64,000 bases of DNA from Prionace glauca (lineage: Eukaryota > Chordata > Chondrichthyes > Carcharhiniformes > Carcharhinidae). Shown here piece by piece: positions 42,499 through 54,582 of the stretch. Location of the stretch: contig CM075760.1 in the NCBI GenBank assembly GCA_037974335.1, forward strand, positions 37,643,609 through 37,707,608. Reading direction: 5' to 3'. The notes below the pieces were generated by a model. The model had not been told where the DNA came from, searched no databases, and saw only the letters and a list, made by a program, of their open reading frames with translations. The position numbers and the translations under genes were made by a program. Within the stretch, counting starts at the first letter, position 1. The number at the start of each line of letters is the position of its first letter.

Positions 42499-43204
42499 GT
42501 TTGCAGAGAGCTGCAAGCGGATTTGACCAGAATGGGTTGAAGTGTTTTAGTCAAGAGCTGGGAAGAGGTTGAGTCATATCCGGGCCCACGTTGATTGGTT
42601 CACCACTGAAAACATCATCAGATAACATCCAATTGGCTTCAAGTTCCTTTGATCTCCAATTCAAGCAAAAAACTCACAGTTCCTTCATTTCCAATTCGGC
42701 CTCTTGGCGGAAGGACAATAGCATAAAAGTGAATTTGGTCATCCCAGTACAAAGGATTACATTCCTCTTCAGCCGTCATTTCAGGCAACGACCGGTCCCC
42801 TGAATCTTGATGGCTCTGTTTCCTCATGGAGAATGACAGCATTCATCCTTACAGCAACATAATGGTTTGTTTTCAATCATGTTTGGGATAGCAGCTATGA
42901 TGCGGGAGAGGATGAATGTTTAGCTGAAACATTTACTTCACAGCAGGGGATGGAATAATGAATGGGCTGCGATATTTCCATTTCATGTTCCCTCACTTTG
43001 TAACTTTGTAGTTTATGAAATCCTCTTTCAGACAGGGAAATATATCTTGCCTCCCCATTCAACAACTGGTTAATCTGCAAGTTTCATTGCGATAAATAAT
43101 AAAATGTGTTTTAAGTCCATCATGTTACTTGCAACCAGAACATTTTATATCGATGGTGTTTGATATAGCAATACCGATACAAAACAAAATGGTCCCTGTC
43201 AGTG

Positions 43205-43320
43205 TTTGAAGTCCCATTACACCAAATTAAAGTCCAACAGATTAATTTGGTAGCACAAACCACTAGCTTTCGGAGCGCTGCCCCTTTATCAGGCGAATGG
43301 GAGTTCTGTCTGTCCCAGAA
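43205..43320 (+). mobile_element. Foldback-family fragment (copy 2)
   Basis: Counterpart of 30845-30960, present before the unit duplication. Confidence 0.65.
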
Positions 43321-43404
43321 ATATGGTGTCGTTTGTAAAAACGGAGCGCCGACTGCTAGGTTCAACCCGGTCGAACCAGCCTGCTCATGTTGGGAGCTCT
43401 GACG

Positions 43405-43638
43405 CTCTTTACTCGGAGGGTAGTTCTTCACTCAGAGGGTAGTAAGGGTGTGGAATGCCCTGCCTGCAGCAGTTGTGGACTCGCCAACTTTAAGGGCGTT
43501 CAAATGGTCAGTGGATGGGCATATGGGTAACTTTGGAATAGTTCAGGTTAGAGGGTCATTAGATTGGTTCCACTGGTCGGCACAACATCGAGGGCCGAAG
43601 GGCCTGTACTGCGCTGTAATGTTCTATATTCTATGACA
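43405..43638 (+). mobile_element. CR1-type LINE 3' end (copy 2)
   Basis: Counterpart of 31045-31278, ending GTTCTATATTCTATG next to the orphan leader's intron. Confidence 0.8.
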
Positions 43639-43732
43639 CTGACCGGCTATGAACAAAGAAAGATCACTCACAAACTACATGGTGTGAAGAAATTGTTAAA
43701 AACAACAAATCTGAGTAGAAAAATCAACTCAC

Positions 43733-43811
43733 ACAATAGCAGCAGGGTCAGAGCTCCAAGGGGAAACAGGTATTTGGTTGGGAGGGGGGCAGTGGGAGGG
43801 GGTTGCTTCAT
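43733..43811 (-). pseudogene. Orphan V leader exon of VE family (copy 2)
   Basis: Same 79-base exon and GTGAGT donor as 31373-31451. The V exon is likewise missing. Confidence 0.8.
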
Positions 43812-45535
43812 GATAATAAAGGTTCACAAGAAGATCAATCCGGGTCTGATTTTCAGACTGGGACTTGCAGCCGGGGCCTGGACTCTGAAATGTGGGAAGG
43901 GAAAGGAGAGGCGAGAGTTTTCCATTCCCCCCTTCAATGTGAGACTGAGGGTCCACATTGTTACCGATTGGACTATTATGGGATGTCGGTCTCTGACGTT
44001 GCTCACGGTGCCACCGAGAGATCGGCTGTTTCTCAAACCATTGTCCACTTGAACCATCAATGACCCCCCGGCCCTCTCTGCACCCTATGTGCAGCAGCAG
44101 AGTACATTGTTTCACAACGGCTGTGCTCTGTTATCCTTGTAAATGAACAGAGCAGTTCATCGTCTGAGAATTATAGAGTCTTAAAGAACAAACAGACGCC
44201 ATTCGGCCCATTGCTCGCGTACTGTCTCTGCTGAAGGGTATCCACTTATTCCTAACCAACAGCTTGCTTTCAATATTGATTATATATATATTTCTCATTC
44301 CGTTTACTGCCCAAATATTAAATATCTTTGTAAATTACTTCTACATTATGTCTCCATTACAGATTGGCATGGATCATCGCAATTTCTAACATCGTCTGCT
44401 CAAAACACAAGTCTTCTAATCGCTCCCTCCACTTTCATAGAGTTAGCCTGAAATGCTGCCATCCATTCACCCCCTGCGAGACCAGCCGGATTAATTCTGT
44501 TTCTTCTTAACCTTTTCCAAACTTGAATTGATCGGGTAGAAGTCTGCCAACCACTTCTGAACAGAAATTCTGCTCTGTCCGGTGTGGGGGTGAAAATGCC
44601 CCAGTTGGTCAAGTGGCACTCCCCTCAACACTATGCTTCCTTATCCCAACTCCACGTTTTCCAGTGTCTCACACACTGTCTGTCAGGTTAACACTGAAAG
44701 AGGAAAGAGTCTCCCGCTCAGCACTGCACATTCTCAACCCAACTCTATCTTTCCCAATCTCTCTCACACACTGTCTCTGAGGTTAACACGAAACGAACGA
44801 AGAATCAATAAACTGATCCAAGTGTTGCGAACTGTGCTCGCGAGAACGGTGTGTTCAGCGTTAGACTTGTAGCCTTGCTTTCTGAAATCTGTGTTGTGAG
44901 TAAATATTTGATTATTGATATGTTTAATATCATTGGCAGCTTCTTCTCCTTCTGACCCGAGTCCTTTCTCTCCTTTGATTCAGTAAAATAATAATTACTT
45001 CTTATTTTCTGGCTCATTTCCTCTAGTTTTTGTTTTGCTATGGGTTAAACAGAGGCAGCATTTTCATGAACTGAGTTGTATGTCTGTTAGTTACAGAATT
45101 GTATTCATTCACCTATCTGAACAATCCCGCCAGATGGGTACATTTGGTTTCCCGCATTTATCATATTCAGTCCATAAATTGTTGCATTATTTGATTTATT
45201 TTATAGCGATTGGACGGTGTGGGTGGATGGGGTGGGAGTTCTCCCGAGAAGGAGATACCCAATATTAAGCAATAGAATGAACAGGTTCAGAGAGAGTCTG
45301 TATCATATGACGCATGCTGTGTCTGTAACTCTGCAGACGGAAACACCCACTTTTGGGGCAGAAATTGCCCCTCCCACTGCGCTGCAGGTCCAACAAACCC
45401 CGGACGAGAGAATTACATGCCCAATAACAGAAGGCAGTCAATATGGGTCAGAGCGCCAGCAGCAAAGACAGCTGACAATGCTGCTGTTATTTCTTCATAT
45501 TTTCAATTCAGAACAGCGAAGAGTTTGTAACCAGG

Positions 45536-45549
45536 GCGCCCCCTGACGG
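45536..45549 (-). promoter_or_regulatory. CTCF-like motif (copy 2)
   Basis: On the minus strand CCGTCAGGGGGCGC. Confidence 0.55.
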
Positions 45550-45703
45550 AAGTTCTGAAACTTTCAATGTTGGGATAACGAGCAATGTACAAATTTATCA
45601 ATGGGGCAGTTTCCAGTGCCCGAGTTTTAGGAGATATGTTTCAGAAAATTCAGCCGTTTAAATATCTCGTAAATACTAAACATTAGTTACCAGTGGGACT
45701 TCG

Positions 45704-45978
45704 CCGTCGCTGGCTGGCCAGCATTTATCGCCCATCCTTATTTGCCCTTCGAGAGCAGTTGAGAGTCAACCACATTGCTGTGGCTCTGGAATCACATGTA
45801 GACCAGACCAGGTAAGGGCGCCAGATTTCCTTCCCGAAAGGACATGAGTGAATCAGATGAGTTTTCAGACAATGGTTTCATGGTCATCAGTAAATTCTGA
45901 ATTCCGGCTCTCCCCAACACGAACTGAGTTTCTGGATTAATAGTTTCGCGATAATATCACGGAGCCACCCCCTCTTTA
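45704..45978 (-). mobile_element. tRNA-derived SINE (copy 2)
   Basis: Counterpart of 33341-33615. Confidence 0.7.
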
Positions 45979-46316
45979 TTTATGATATCACTTGATTTTT
46001 ACTCTGTCTATTACACTCGGTACTTTTCAATCTCGATCTCTATTTCAACACTTTCCTCATTTTCTATCCACTCCTCCGACAATAACTGAACTTTCCTCTG
46101 TCCTGTTTTCCAATCATTCAGTTTAGTTTACATGCTACCTCTTTCCTCTTCACCATTTCTGTTTTCAACTCTCTTCATTTCTGACGGAATTTTAATAATT
46201 AGATTCTATATTTTATTTTCAGTTGCGTCATTTTCTTTTTTGACTATTTTAAAATAATCCCATCACTCCCTCCGCTGACATTGCAGACGCACAGAGTGGC
46301 TCTCACAGTCGATGCA

Positions 46317-46355
46317 GGTTTTTGTATGGGACCCCCCCGTGTTTGTTACACTGTG
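46317..46355 (-). other. 23-RSS of VB2 (consensus)
   Basis: On the minus strand CACAGTG, 23 bases, ACAAAAACC. Confidence 0.95.
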
Positions 46356-46688
46356 GCTCACGGCACAGAGATAGGTGGCGGTGTCTGTAACTCTGGCGTC
46401 TCTCACAGTCAGGGCACTGAATTTGGAGCCTTCCCCGATTGAGGCAGTGATCCTCTCGCTTTGATCGGTCTCTCTTCTGGCCGTCACCAGATGCTGGGGT
46501 GGCTGATTCGGGGACTGTCTGTACCAATGCAAGCTGTTAAACGTAGTGGTGGTGGTGCAGTTGATGGATATGGTTTCCTCTTCGCTGACAACCTCCCACC
46601 GAGGGAGCTGCATCACCTCATCTGCTCCAGTCAATCCCGTGAAGATCAGAGTGAAAAGCAGCAAAGAGAATCTGTTAATTCGGAACAT
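46356..46688 (-). CDS. TCR V segment VB2 (alpha-like), intact, intronless leader
   Basis: Duplicate of VB1 as a single open exon from ATG at 46688 (MFRINRFSLLLFTLIFTG) to CAVS at the heptamer. First Cys in SINCTTTT, WYRQSPNQPPQ, second Cys in TATYLCAVS. The leader is uninterrupted here too, so the intron was lost before the duplication. Coding differences from VB1 are few (for example the first residues, W-EVV for W-VVV, TTTTFN for TTTAFN). Confidence 0.9.
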
Positions 46689-47332
46689 TTTTCAGATCAT
46701 ATGAAATTCCTGCTCAAGCAATTGTCAAAGGAGTTCAGTTTAGAATTAGGATATGTGTATAATATTCACACGAAATAACAAGGAGCCAAAAACCCGCTCC
46801 AGTTGTAACTGTGGCGTCTCTCTGTTGAGCTGATGAAAGAAGCTGAGACTCGAGCTTTATCCGCTCACGGATGTCGATTCTACTGGGATCAGACATGGAG
46901 AATTGAAACCGGAATAAATAAACCCCATCGGTAACCCCATGTTTCCGGTTACAAATCTCGCCCCACGTGTCTAACTAGGAAACCATTCTCCCTATCAGAA
47001 CACTGACTGAATCCAGCTCAGGGTGAATCCATCCACTGGCTGCCGGCTCACCAGCTACTAACCCCACAGCACCACCGCGGGCACAGGGAAATGCAGTGAG
47101 AGCATCCCGAGGCAAAATATACAGGGTGAAGTTTGAAACGGATGTTTTCAAATATCTAATTCCCCTTTTACAGAACAGGCAAAGGAAATGCTCAACATTT
47201 GGGCTGTTTGGATAATATTCATAACAAGTAATTGTGAACCAAACACATTTCATATTTACTTTAATGTTACAAACGTGATTTAAAATGAAATTTTAAGTAT
47301 TCAGTCGGTCTGATTTATTTCTGTTTGAGCAG

Positions 47333-47650
47333 GTTTATCAGATCTGAGTCATGGAGATTCTGTCACTCTGTCGCTACCCTCAGAATTAAAGACTGAAGCA
47401 GAAACATTGAGTTTAACCTGTACCTATGATATTACAATGATCAACTACGTTTCATCCTGGTACCGGCAACACTCAAACGCACAGCGTCTATTTATATTGA
47501 GGAAAAAAAATCGATATTTGTTGAAGATATAACAGATTTTGTTAAAAGCCGTTTCTCTGGAGACCTTCAGTCATCGAGTAAATTCACCAGTTTGACTATC
47601 TCTGGTCTGCAGCTGACTGACGCTGCCGTGTATCACTGCGCTTTCAGTCT
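47333..47650 (+). pseudogene. TCR V segment VC2, one frameshift
   Basis: Plus strand copy of VC1. Open through SDLSHGDSVTLSLPSELK, LSLTCTYDI, VSSWYRQHSNAQRLFILRKK; the core Trp that is a stop in VC1 is TGG here. A lengthened A run (A8, about two extra bases) shifts the frame before the second half, FTSLTISGLQLTDAAVYHCA. It is otherwise intact, so the loss looks recent or could be an assembly error. Confidence 0.82.
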
Positions 47651-47689
47651 CATCTACATGGAAATCAGTCTGACTGATGTACAAAAACT
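47651..47689 (+). other. Degenerate 23-RSS of VC2
   Basis: CATCTAC, 23 bases, ACAAAAACT. Good nonamer, poor heptamer. Confidence 0.6.
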
Positions 47690-48470
47690 GCCTTGAACTA
47701 TAGGTTGAAATCGTGTCTGCTGCACAGAATCGTGGGCAGATGCAGCCACAATGTAACAGTCAGCCAGGCAAGAATCCTCATTAACCTGAGATCAGCCTTC
47801 ACCCAAGTGTTTCCAGTATCCGGTCACTTCAGTCATCGTGCCTCTTTGAGTCTGTGAGATCAGTCAGTGGTGAGTTGGCTGATATTGAAAGGAAACACCT
47901 CGAGCTGGGCTGCTTTCATCAGCTCGATAGGGGAACGGTTGCCCTTTTCCAGATGGGATTCCGGGAATGAAACTTTGCTCTGGAAATTAGCAGCTGGAAA
48001 TTTTGGCTTGCTCATAGTAACAAAAACATTCCAGCATGAAGGAAACATTCTGAAGCTCTCTGGTCACCGGGGGATTCTATTCTTAATGTTTAATTTAATG
48101 ATCACAGTCACTTCCTTGTGAAATCTCTTCGTTGTGGACACACTTCCTCTGAACCTGCAAAACTCTTGTCAGATCAATAAACCCAGAGAGCAGGTCGCCG
48201 GAAAAAGGCTTCTAAACCTGATGGGGATTGAGTTGCTGAATATTAGACAGACACGGGGATTGGGTCAAATCACAATTACTAAACTAAAGAGATCAAATAA
48301 ATTTAAGAAGATCAACGATACTACAGCTGCGAGTTGAAATTAACCAATGCAATTCCTCAAATGTTCCTCATCTCTTGTTGAGGTTGTGTTTTGCTCTGAT
48401 ACTTTCAGGAAGGCATCTGCGTCTCTCTCAGTGGAGAGTGAATTTTTCTTTCTGTTTATCGGTGCGAGAG

Positions 48471-48483
48471 CACCCTCTGGTGG
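48471..48483 (-). promoter_or_regulatory. CTCF-like motif beside VD2
   Basis: On the minus strand CCACCAGAGGGTG. Confidence 0.5.
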
Positions 48484-48495
48484 TACCTTACTGTG

Positions 48496-48535
48496 AGATT
48501 TTGTCCGGGAACCGCTCGATCTCTACAGCAGTGTG
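48496..48535 (-). other. RSS of VD2 (24-base spacer)
   Basis: On the minus strand CACACTG, 24 bases, ACAAAATCT. Confidence 0.65.
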
Positions 48536-48800
48536 GACTCAATGGCACAAAAATACACAGCGCTGTCGGAGTGAAGAGCCCCGGCTGATTTAAAAGAGCA
48601 GTTTTGTTTCCTTTGTGCAAATAGCAGAAAGTCTGGCAAATCTTCAGACGAATCTCCCGCTCTGCATCCTCATTGAGTATTTCGTATCTTTTCCGGTATA
48701 CTGGATGTACCAGAACAGAGTTGGTTCACGGTTGGTTATTAACTAACAATAATCCGGTATTGTGCTCTGTCTTTCCTGAATTGTTAATTCAGGAGGAGCC
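48536..48800 (-). pseudogene. TCR V segment VD2, broken
   Basis: Minus-strand copy of VD1. Here the core reads LFWYIQYTGKDTKYSMRM, which confirms the V identity, but a stop follows in GRFV and the second-Cys region is in another frame. Exon start is only approximate. Confidence 0.75.
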
Positions 48801-48920
48801 TGGGATAATGAATATTGGTTCATAATGGGAATATTGGTTCCTATAACACAAATGCAGAGTATTCCAAAAGCCAGAAATTAAACACAATTCCTGGATAACA
48901 CATTGACTGAACAGAGACTC

Positions 48921-49055
48921 GATGTGGAGATGCCGGCGTTGGACTGGAGTAAACACAATAAGAAGTCTCACAACACCAGGTTAAAGTCCAACAGGTTTAT
49001 CTGGTAGCAAACGTCACTGGTTTTCGGGGCTTTTCCCCTTCGTCGGGTGTCTTGC
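48921..49055 (+). mobile_element. Foldback-family element, left half (copy 2)
   Basis: GATGTGGAGATGCCGGCGTT head and ACACCAGGTTAAAGTCCAAC; counterpart of 36549-36680. Confidence 0.75.
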
Positions 49056-50322
49056 CAGACAGCAAGTCCTTTAATAGCAGTAAGGAACAAGGGGGACACA
49101 CAGTAATCTCTTTAGAGTTCGACAGAAAAATACAGGTTGTTCTCGATTTTTTGATTCTTCTAATCTGATATAAAGTGTAACCCAGATCAGAATGTGGCTT
49201 CACTTACTCAGAAACTGAGGTTGTTTTTCAGGAGTACATCTGGCTGTTTTGTGAGTGCTGATCGAAGTGGGGCACCAATAAGTGGGATTCAGAGAGAATT
49301 ATCTAGTCTCATTGCTTCTCTTTCTCTTTCTGACATTTTCAGGGTTTCTGCCTCCCTTTTCTTGTTTCTGTCTCTGTCAGTTGTTCGTTCTGACGCTCTT
49401 TTCGAAGTGCCTTGAAAATGCGGAGTTTTGAAAATCTAACTTGTCTCGGAATCTTATGAAAAAAAATCCTCACTAGAAGAATTCTGTTAATAGTAGCGAA
49501 CATATTTCTGTATTTTACAGGTAAGTTTAAAATTACAACGGTTAGGCAAAATGCTTAATTTAGTGGGAATCAGGGCAAAATCAATTCCCTCTGCATGCGG
49601 CGCAGTAACAGTTGCAATCTGCAGTTTCGTGTTGATTTGAATTCGTTTCAGTCATTCTTAATGCCGTGCACATCGGATAAACAGAATGAGCTATCAAGAT
49701 GCAGAACAAGGAAAGCATGTCTTCCTTCTTTATACTCATCTAACCTGAAGTGTCTGTTACTCGGAAAAATAATAATAATTATCTGATGACATAATTATGC
49801 ATCGATGTGATGTATCGATGTGAATCCTGTAACTTCTTTGGTCGCGCTGGCAAAATGCTTTTCCCAAACCATTTATTTTGCACGGACCAACACAAACTGA
49901 CGCCAACTTCAATCAAAAAATTGAAAAATATTAATCTGTCAGTTTGTTTGCGTATTAGTATTGTATCGTCCAGGTATCATTCACAACTTAAGCTCCAAAG
50001 ACCTTAGTGCATCAAAGTGCAGCAACGTTTATCTACTATACGTTTGGATTGAATTAACATCTGATAACTACATCAGTTGTGTACATTAATCCCTAAATGC
50101 AATCTCCAGGCAATAACTCCCATGGGCAATGGCAAACAATGTTCGCATAGAGTGGATGATAACAAAAGGGCAAATGGCCACCCGACCTCCTGCTGCAAAC
50201 TTTCATCTCTGACAACGATATTCAATATTCACACTTCAGCAACCGGGTCCCAGGTCCAGCTATCGAGTGACTGAACCTCTCTGTGACTCACAAAGGCCGA
50301 CGCCTGCAGTAAGTGAACGCCG

Positions 50323-50335
50323 CCAGCAGATGGTG
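50323..50335 (+). promoter_or_regulatory. CTCF-like motif (copy 2)
   Basis: CCAGCAGATGGTG, about 50 bases from the right edge of the duplicated unit. Confidence 0.45.
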
Positions 50336-50388
50336 ATATTGCATTATTTTCGTCACCAGACAGTGACATTCCCGTTTCAACTCACAGT

Positions 50389-50875
50389 TAGATTTTCTGA
50401 CTATCACCCTGACTGGAATAATGCCTTTCCAACACTACCACCGCTATGGCAAAGGAAACTAGCAATAAATGCTTGATTCGACATCGAAGCCCACACTCGG
50501 TAAAAATATGTTTTAAACGGTTTATTTTGGGGATATTTGGGGCGTCTCCTCCACCAGTGGCCCAGAGTGAGGGGGAATTGCTATTAGTTTCACCCTGTGT
50601 GAACTGACCATTACTTGGAGAGGTTCATGATCAAAAATATCATTCCAATAAATCTCCTGCCCAACACCAATTTTGTGCAGAGCAAGACAGAGAGGCTTTG
50701 AGGTAAAGATATCAAACGCACACGTGTTTAAATTGTGATAAGTGAGTTATACATATTGGCCCAGAAACGTGGGGGAGAATTATCATTTTTCATTCTTGAA
50801 AACGTGACTGTGGGATATTTTAATTTTGAATCAGAGAGCGCCATCTAGATGGTGGTTTAATATCTCATCCAGCGA
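50389..50875. other. No gene recognised
   Basis: Spacer between the TCR unit and a LINE. Nothing assigned. Confidence 0.5.
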
Positions 50876-52170
50876 AGCAGCACCTCGGAGAGATTTGATT
50901 TGATTTGCTTTCTTATTGTCAAATGTATTAACATAAACTGAAAAGTATTGTTGTTGCGCGCTATACAGAGAAAGCGTACGTACATGGAGAGTGACAGGAG
51001 CGAGAGCAGAATGTGGTGGAACACTCATAGCTGAGGTATCGAGAAAGATCAACTTTGTGCGAGGTAGTTCCATTTAAAAGCCTGATGGCAGCAGGGAAGA
51101 AGCTGTTCTTGAATCGGTGGGTACATGAACTTAAACATTTGTAATTTTCCTGACGGTAGAAAGTGGAAGAGAGAATATCCGGGGTGACTGGGATCCTCAA
51201 TTATTCTGGCTGCTTTGCCAAAGCAATGTAGATAGGGCCAAGGAATGCGAGGCTGGTTTGCATGATGGACTGTGCTACATTCACGACTTTTTGTACTTTC
51301 TTACGTTCCTTGGCAGAGCAGGAGCCAAACCAAGCTGTGATACAACCAGAGAGGATGCTTTCCATGATGCTTTGTAAAGGTTGGTGGGAGTTGTAGCTGA
51401 CATGCCAAACGTCCTTCGACTTCTGAGAAAGTAAAGGCGTTTGTGGGCGTTAGTGGGCTTCCTTAACTATAGTGTCAGCATCAGGGGATCAGGACAGGTT
51501 GTTGGTGATCTGGTCACCTAAAAACATGAAGCTTTAGACCCTTCCTACTTCGTCCAGGTTGCTGTAGACAGGGGCAATTTCTCCTCAAGCTTCCTAAAGT
51601 CGATGACAATTTAATTCGTTTTGTTGACATTGAGGGAGAGATTATTGTCGCCGCACCAATTCCACCAGATTCTCTATCTCATTCCTGTATTCTGTCTCGT
51701 CATTGTTTGAGATAAGACTCAATACGGTGGTGTCGTCAGTAAAACTGACAATCGAATTGGAGGGAAATTTGACCACATAGTCATAGGTATATCAGGATTG
51801 TATGGGGGGAGGGGGCGGTGGTGGGTGAGTACACAACCTTGTGGGACACCGCTGTTGAGGATGATGGTGGAGGAGGTGCTGTTGTCTGTCCTTCCTGATT
51901 TGTGCTGTGGGTTAGGAAGTTCAGGATCTGGTTGTAGAGGGAGGAGCTGAGCCCAGGACACGGAGTTTGGAGATGAGTTCCATCGGAACAAGGCTGAGCT
52001 GCATTCAATAAATAGTAGCCTGACATCGGTGTATTTGTTATCGAGGTGTTGCAGCGTTGAGTGCAGGGCCAGGGAGATGGTGTCTGCTGTTGACCTGTTG
52101 CGGCGGTGAGCGAACTGGAGTAGATTTCTATTCCAATCTTGTTTGTTGTATTCAAATTCCACCAGCGTCC
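50876..52170 (-). mobile_element. Non-LTR retrotransposon (L2/Rex1-like RT), 5'-truncated
   Basis: Minus strand. Decayed reverse transcriptase is readable: HRRNRSTADTISLALHSTLQ, YTDVRLLFIE, NSGVPQGCVL, then downstream NNLSLNVNKTK-like text. The 3' end is at about 50876 (TATTGTCAAATGTATTAACA on plus). Several stops and frameshifts. The clade assignment is tentative. A relative is at 62935-63415. Confidence 0.82.
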
Positions 52171-52229
52171 TGGTGGTCCCAGATTATTAGCTGATCGAGG
52201 AATTCCACGATCGTCTCACCTAAAACTGG

Positions 52230-52324
52230 TACTCCAGGTGAGGCTCGAACTCACAACCTCGGCATAGCCCGCTGACTGCACTGCTGTATAAGTACCGCGC
52301 GCTAACCGATTGCGCCACTGGAGC
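52230..52324 (-). tRNA. tRNA-Ile(TAT) with 21-base intron
   Basis: Minus-strand, 95 bases. Acceptor GCTCCAG/CTGGAGT, anticodon stem CGGTA/TGCCG with anticodon TAT. An intron at 52266-52286 sits after position 37, the standard place, and leaves a 74-base product. T arm GTGAG/TTCGAGC/CTCAC. A TTTT run follows. Introns are a hallmark of this tRNA in animals. Confidence 0.94.
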
Positions 52325-52622
52325 ACTCAGCTTTGCTTATTTTTGTCAAATTGTTAAAGGCTACAGCACTGTTACCTTCGCTCGTAACCGTTATTCGAGG
52401 CCACATTTCCGACCGGGGAACAAACCCATCAATGATTCTCTTTTCCCCGGCTCCACAGTGAGTGAGACAGGGAGAAGCAGCAGGATTATATCCCTCAGTC
52501 TCCAATCGCCAGCAGAAAGCCAATTGGTATTTGGTCTGTTGCAATTTGTGTGAACTGATGTTTGAAGAGTGTGTGAGGCAAAATGCACTACCAATTAGCA
52601 CAGGAAACCAGCAAGGTGATCC

Positions 52623-52695
52623 TGCCGAAACCCGGGATTGAACCAGGGACCTTTAGATCTTCAGTCTAACGCTCTCCCAACTGAGCTATTTCGGC
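52623..52695 (-). tRNA. tRNA-Phe(GAA)
   Basis: Minus-strand 73 bases. Acceptor GCCGAAA/TTTCGGC, anticodon loop CTGAAGA (GAA), T arm CCTGG/TTCAATC/CCGGG. All stems pair. No copy in the left-hand block. Confidence 0.95.
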
Positions 52696-52805
52696 TGGCG
52701 TTTAAGCGAAAAGCTTTCGTCTCCCAGATATCTAAGAGAGCAATGATTTCTGCCCATTCATTAATGCATCATTTTCATCTTTCTTCAAATAATCTCAACC
52801 AAATG

Positions 52806-52945
52806 TCCTCAGTGATAAAAGCAAATTACTGCGGATGGGGAAAGAGGAAATGTTCCAAAATCTCCCAATGTCTGACAGCACCTGTAAGGAGTGAAAAGGG
52901 CGGATGTTTCGGGTCCAGATGACACTTTATCAAACGGAGTTAGTC
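52806..52945 (+). repeat. Interspersed repeat fragment
   Basis: CAAATTACTGCGGATGGGG, then CAGCACCTGTAAGGAG and TTTCGGGTCCAGATGACAC belong to the same dispersed repeat as 8355-8460. Confidence 0.45.
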
Positions 52946-53198
52946 CGATGGAGAAGACAGACAGGAACACAGGCTGAATGGCTGTTTGTCGATATAAGAG
53001 ACAGAATTGCCAACACTGAGACTGCAATCCCTGCTCAGAGGATGGATTGGGACTTTCCAACTGAGGTTCAAATCCTGTCATTTTCACCTCCCGTCATTTC
53101 TCATCGTGACTTATTTTTGTTGAAAATTATTGGAAATAAAGCGATGGGTACAGAGATGGTCAATTCATGACAAATCTCTCACATCAGCATCACTGAGG

Positions 53199-53252
53199 GT
53201 CCAGTGATCAGGATCGGCGCCGTGACCCGGTTTCGATTCCCAGTCACGGAGT
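53199..53252 (+). pseudogene. tRNA-Glu-like pseudogene
   Basis: GTCCAGTGATCAGGATCGGC and then CCCGGTTTCGATTCCCAG retain the D-side and B-box text of a Glu-type tRNA with the middle shortened. Confidence 0.5.
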
Positions 53253-53604
53253 GAATCAGTTTTTTGTTCAATTCTTTATTCAACGAAAACACGCCCCACA
53301 GCGTCTGTGAAGGGAACAACATCCAAATCTTCCAGCTGGATGAACTGGCATCGGAGCTGGAGAAGTCAGAGGTGTAACACTAACGATAAACTCTGAAGAG
53401 CATACATGCCAGATACACAACATACATGTCAGATACACACACAGCACACATGTCAAATCATGTCACTTTCAAGCTGTGTCTTTTAACTTCCTGCTCTCCA
53501 CCTCAGACATTTCCACATTCATCAAAAACCCCTCACCTCAAACCCCATCCTGCTCCTCAATCCACTGATAATCTTACTAGTACCGGGAGGTGTTCCCAGC
53601 ATTT

Positions 53605-53677
53605 GGCTCCATAGCTCAGTGGTTAGAGCACTGGTCTTGTAAACCAGGGGTCGCGAGTGCGATTCTCGCTGGAGCCT
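53605..53677 (+). tRNA. tRNA-Thr(TGT), altered T loop
   Basis: Acceptor GGCTCCA/TGGAGCC pairs fully and the anticodon is TGT. The T loop reads TGCGATT, so the almost invariant T55 is G. That also weakens the Pol III B box. It may be poorly transcribed. Confidence 0.85.
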
Positions 53678-54099
53678 CCGTCCAAAGTTTAGTTAATACA
53701 AACTGTTGGGAAAAGGCAAATAGAGTGGGAGGCGAAACGGAGTCCTCTTGTGAGTGGAGGGGCAGATTAGGCGCTAATTTAGAAAGCAAAACGATTTTCT
53801 TCTTCGTGAAAAGAAATTGAAAGAGCAGAACATATTTGACGAGCTGATAAATATAAATGTTGATATTAAGAATGGAATAGATGCGTTTGTACAAGGAATG
53901 CTTAAAGTTAGCATGTAGGTGCAGCAGATATTTGGAAGGGAAATTACATTTTGTTCTTATTGCTGGCAGACTGGAGTTTTAAAATAACGAGGTGTTTCTG
54001 CTGCTACACAGGATTTTGTGGAAACCAGGTTGAATATTCTGTGCAGATGTGACTTTCACATTCAAAGAGGGATATGCTTTGCATTAGATCATTAGATAC

Positions 54100-54460
54100 G
54101 GTAAAGAGAAGGTTCATCAGATTGTTCCCTGGGGTCAGTGAGTTGTCCTGTGACGAAATTCTCTGGAGTTTAGAAGAATAAGCGGTGATCTATTTAAACT
54201 TACACAGTGCTGATTCGGTTTGATAGGATGGAGGCTGAGAGATTTTCTTTTTCTCTGCTGGTCGGGAATCTAACCCCCTGCGGCACAGATCACCAGCTGG
54301 TCATTTAGGGCTAAGATAAGGAGAAATTACTTCACTCAAAGGGCAAGAATCTTTGGTATTTTCTGTACCTGACAGTTATGTATGCCCCATAATCGAGCAC
54401 ATTTAAGGTTGGGATAAGCAGGTTTCTGATCTCTTAGAGAATTCAGGGACATGGGAAGCT
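54100..54460 (+). mobile_element. Old CR1-type LINE 3' fragment (copy B)
   Basis: Counterpart of 10405-10765. No reading frame. Confidence 0.6.
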
Positions 54461-54582
54461 GGTGGAAATTTATCCATGAGCCACCTGCCTTTTGTCTCGT
54501 TTCTTTTTTTTTATTCACCAAATACAAGTTTATTCCTTCTCATTGTCATGTTTATATCACACGCAAGTGATATAAACTTGTG

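Larger units (their letters stand above)
40216..50388. repeat. TCR V unit, copy 2 of tandem duplication
   Basis: Second copy of the unit, with VA2, an orphan leader, VB2, VC2 and VD2 in the same order and orientation. VE and VF lie between the copies and are not duplicated. Confidence 0.92.
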
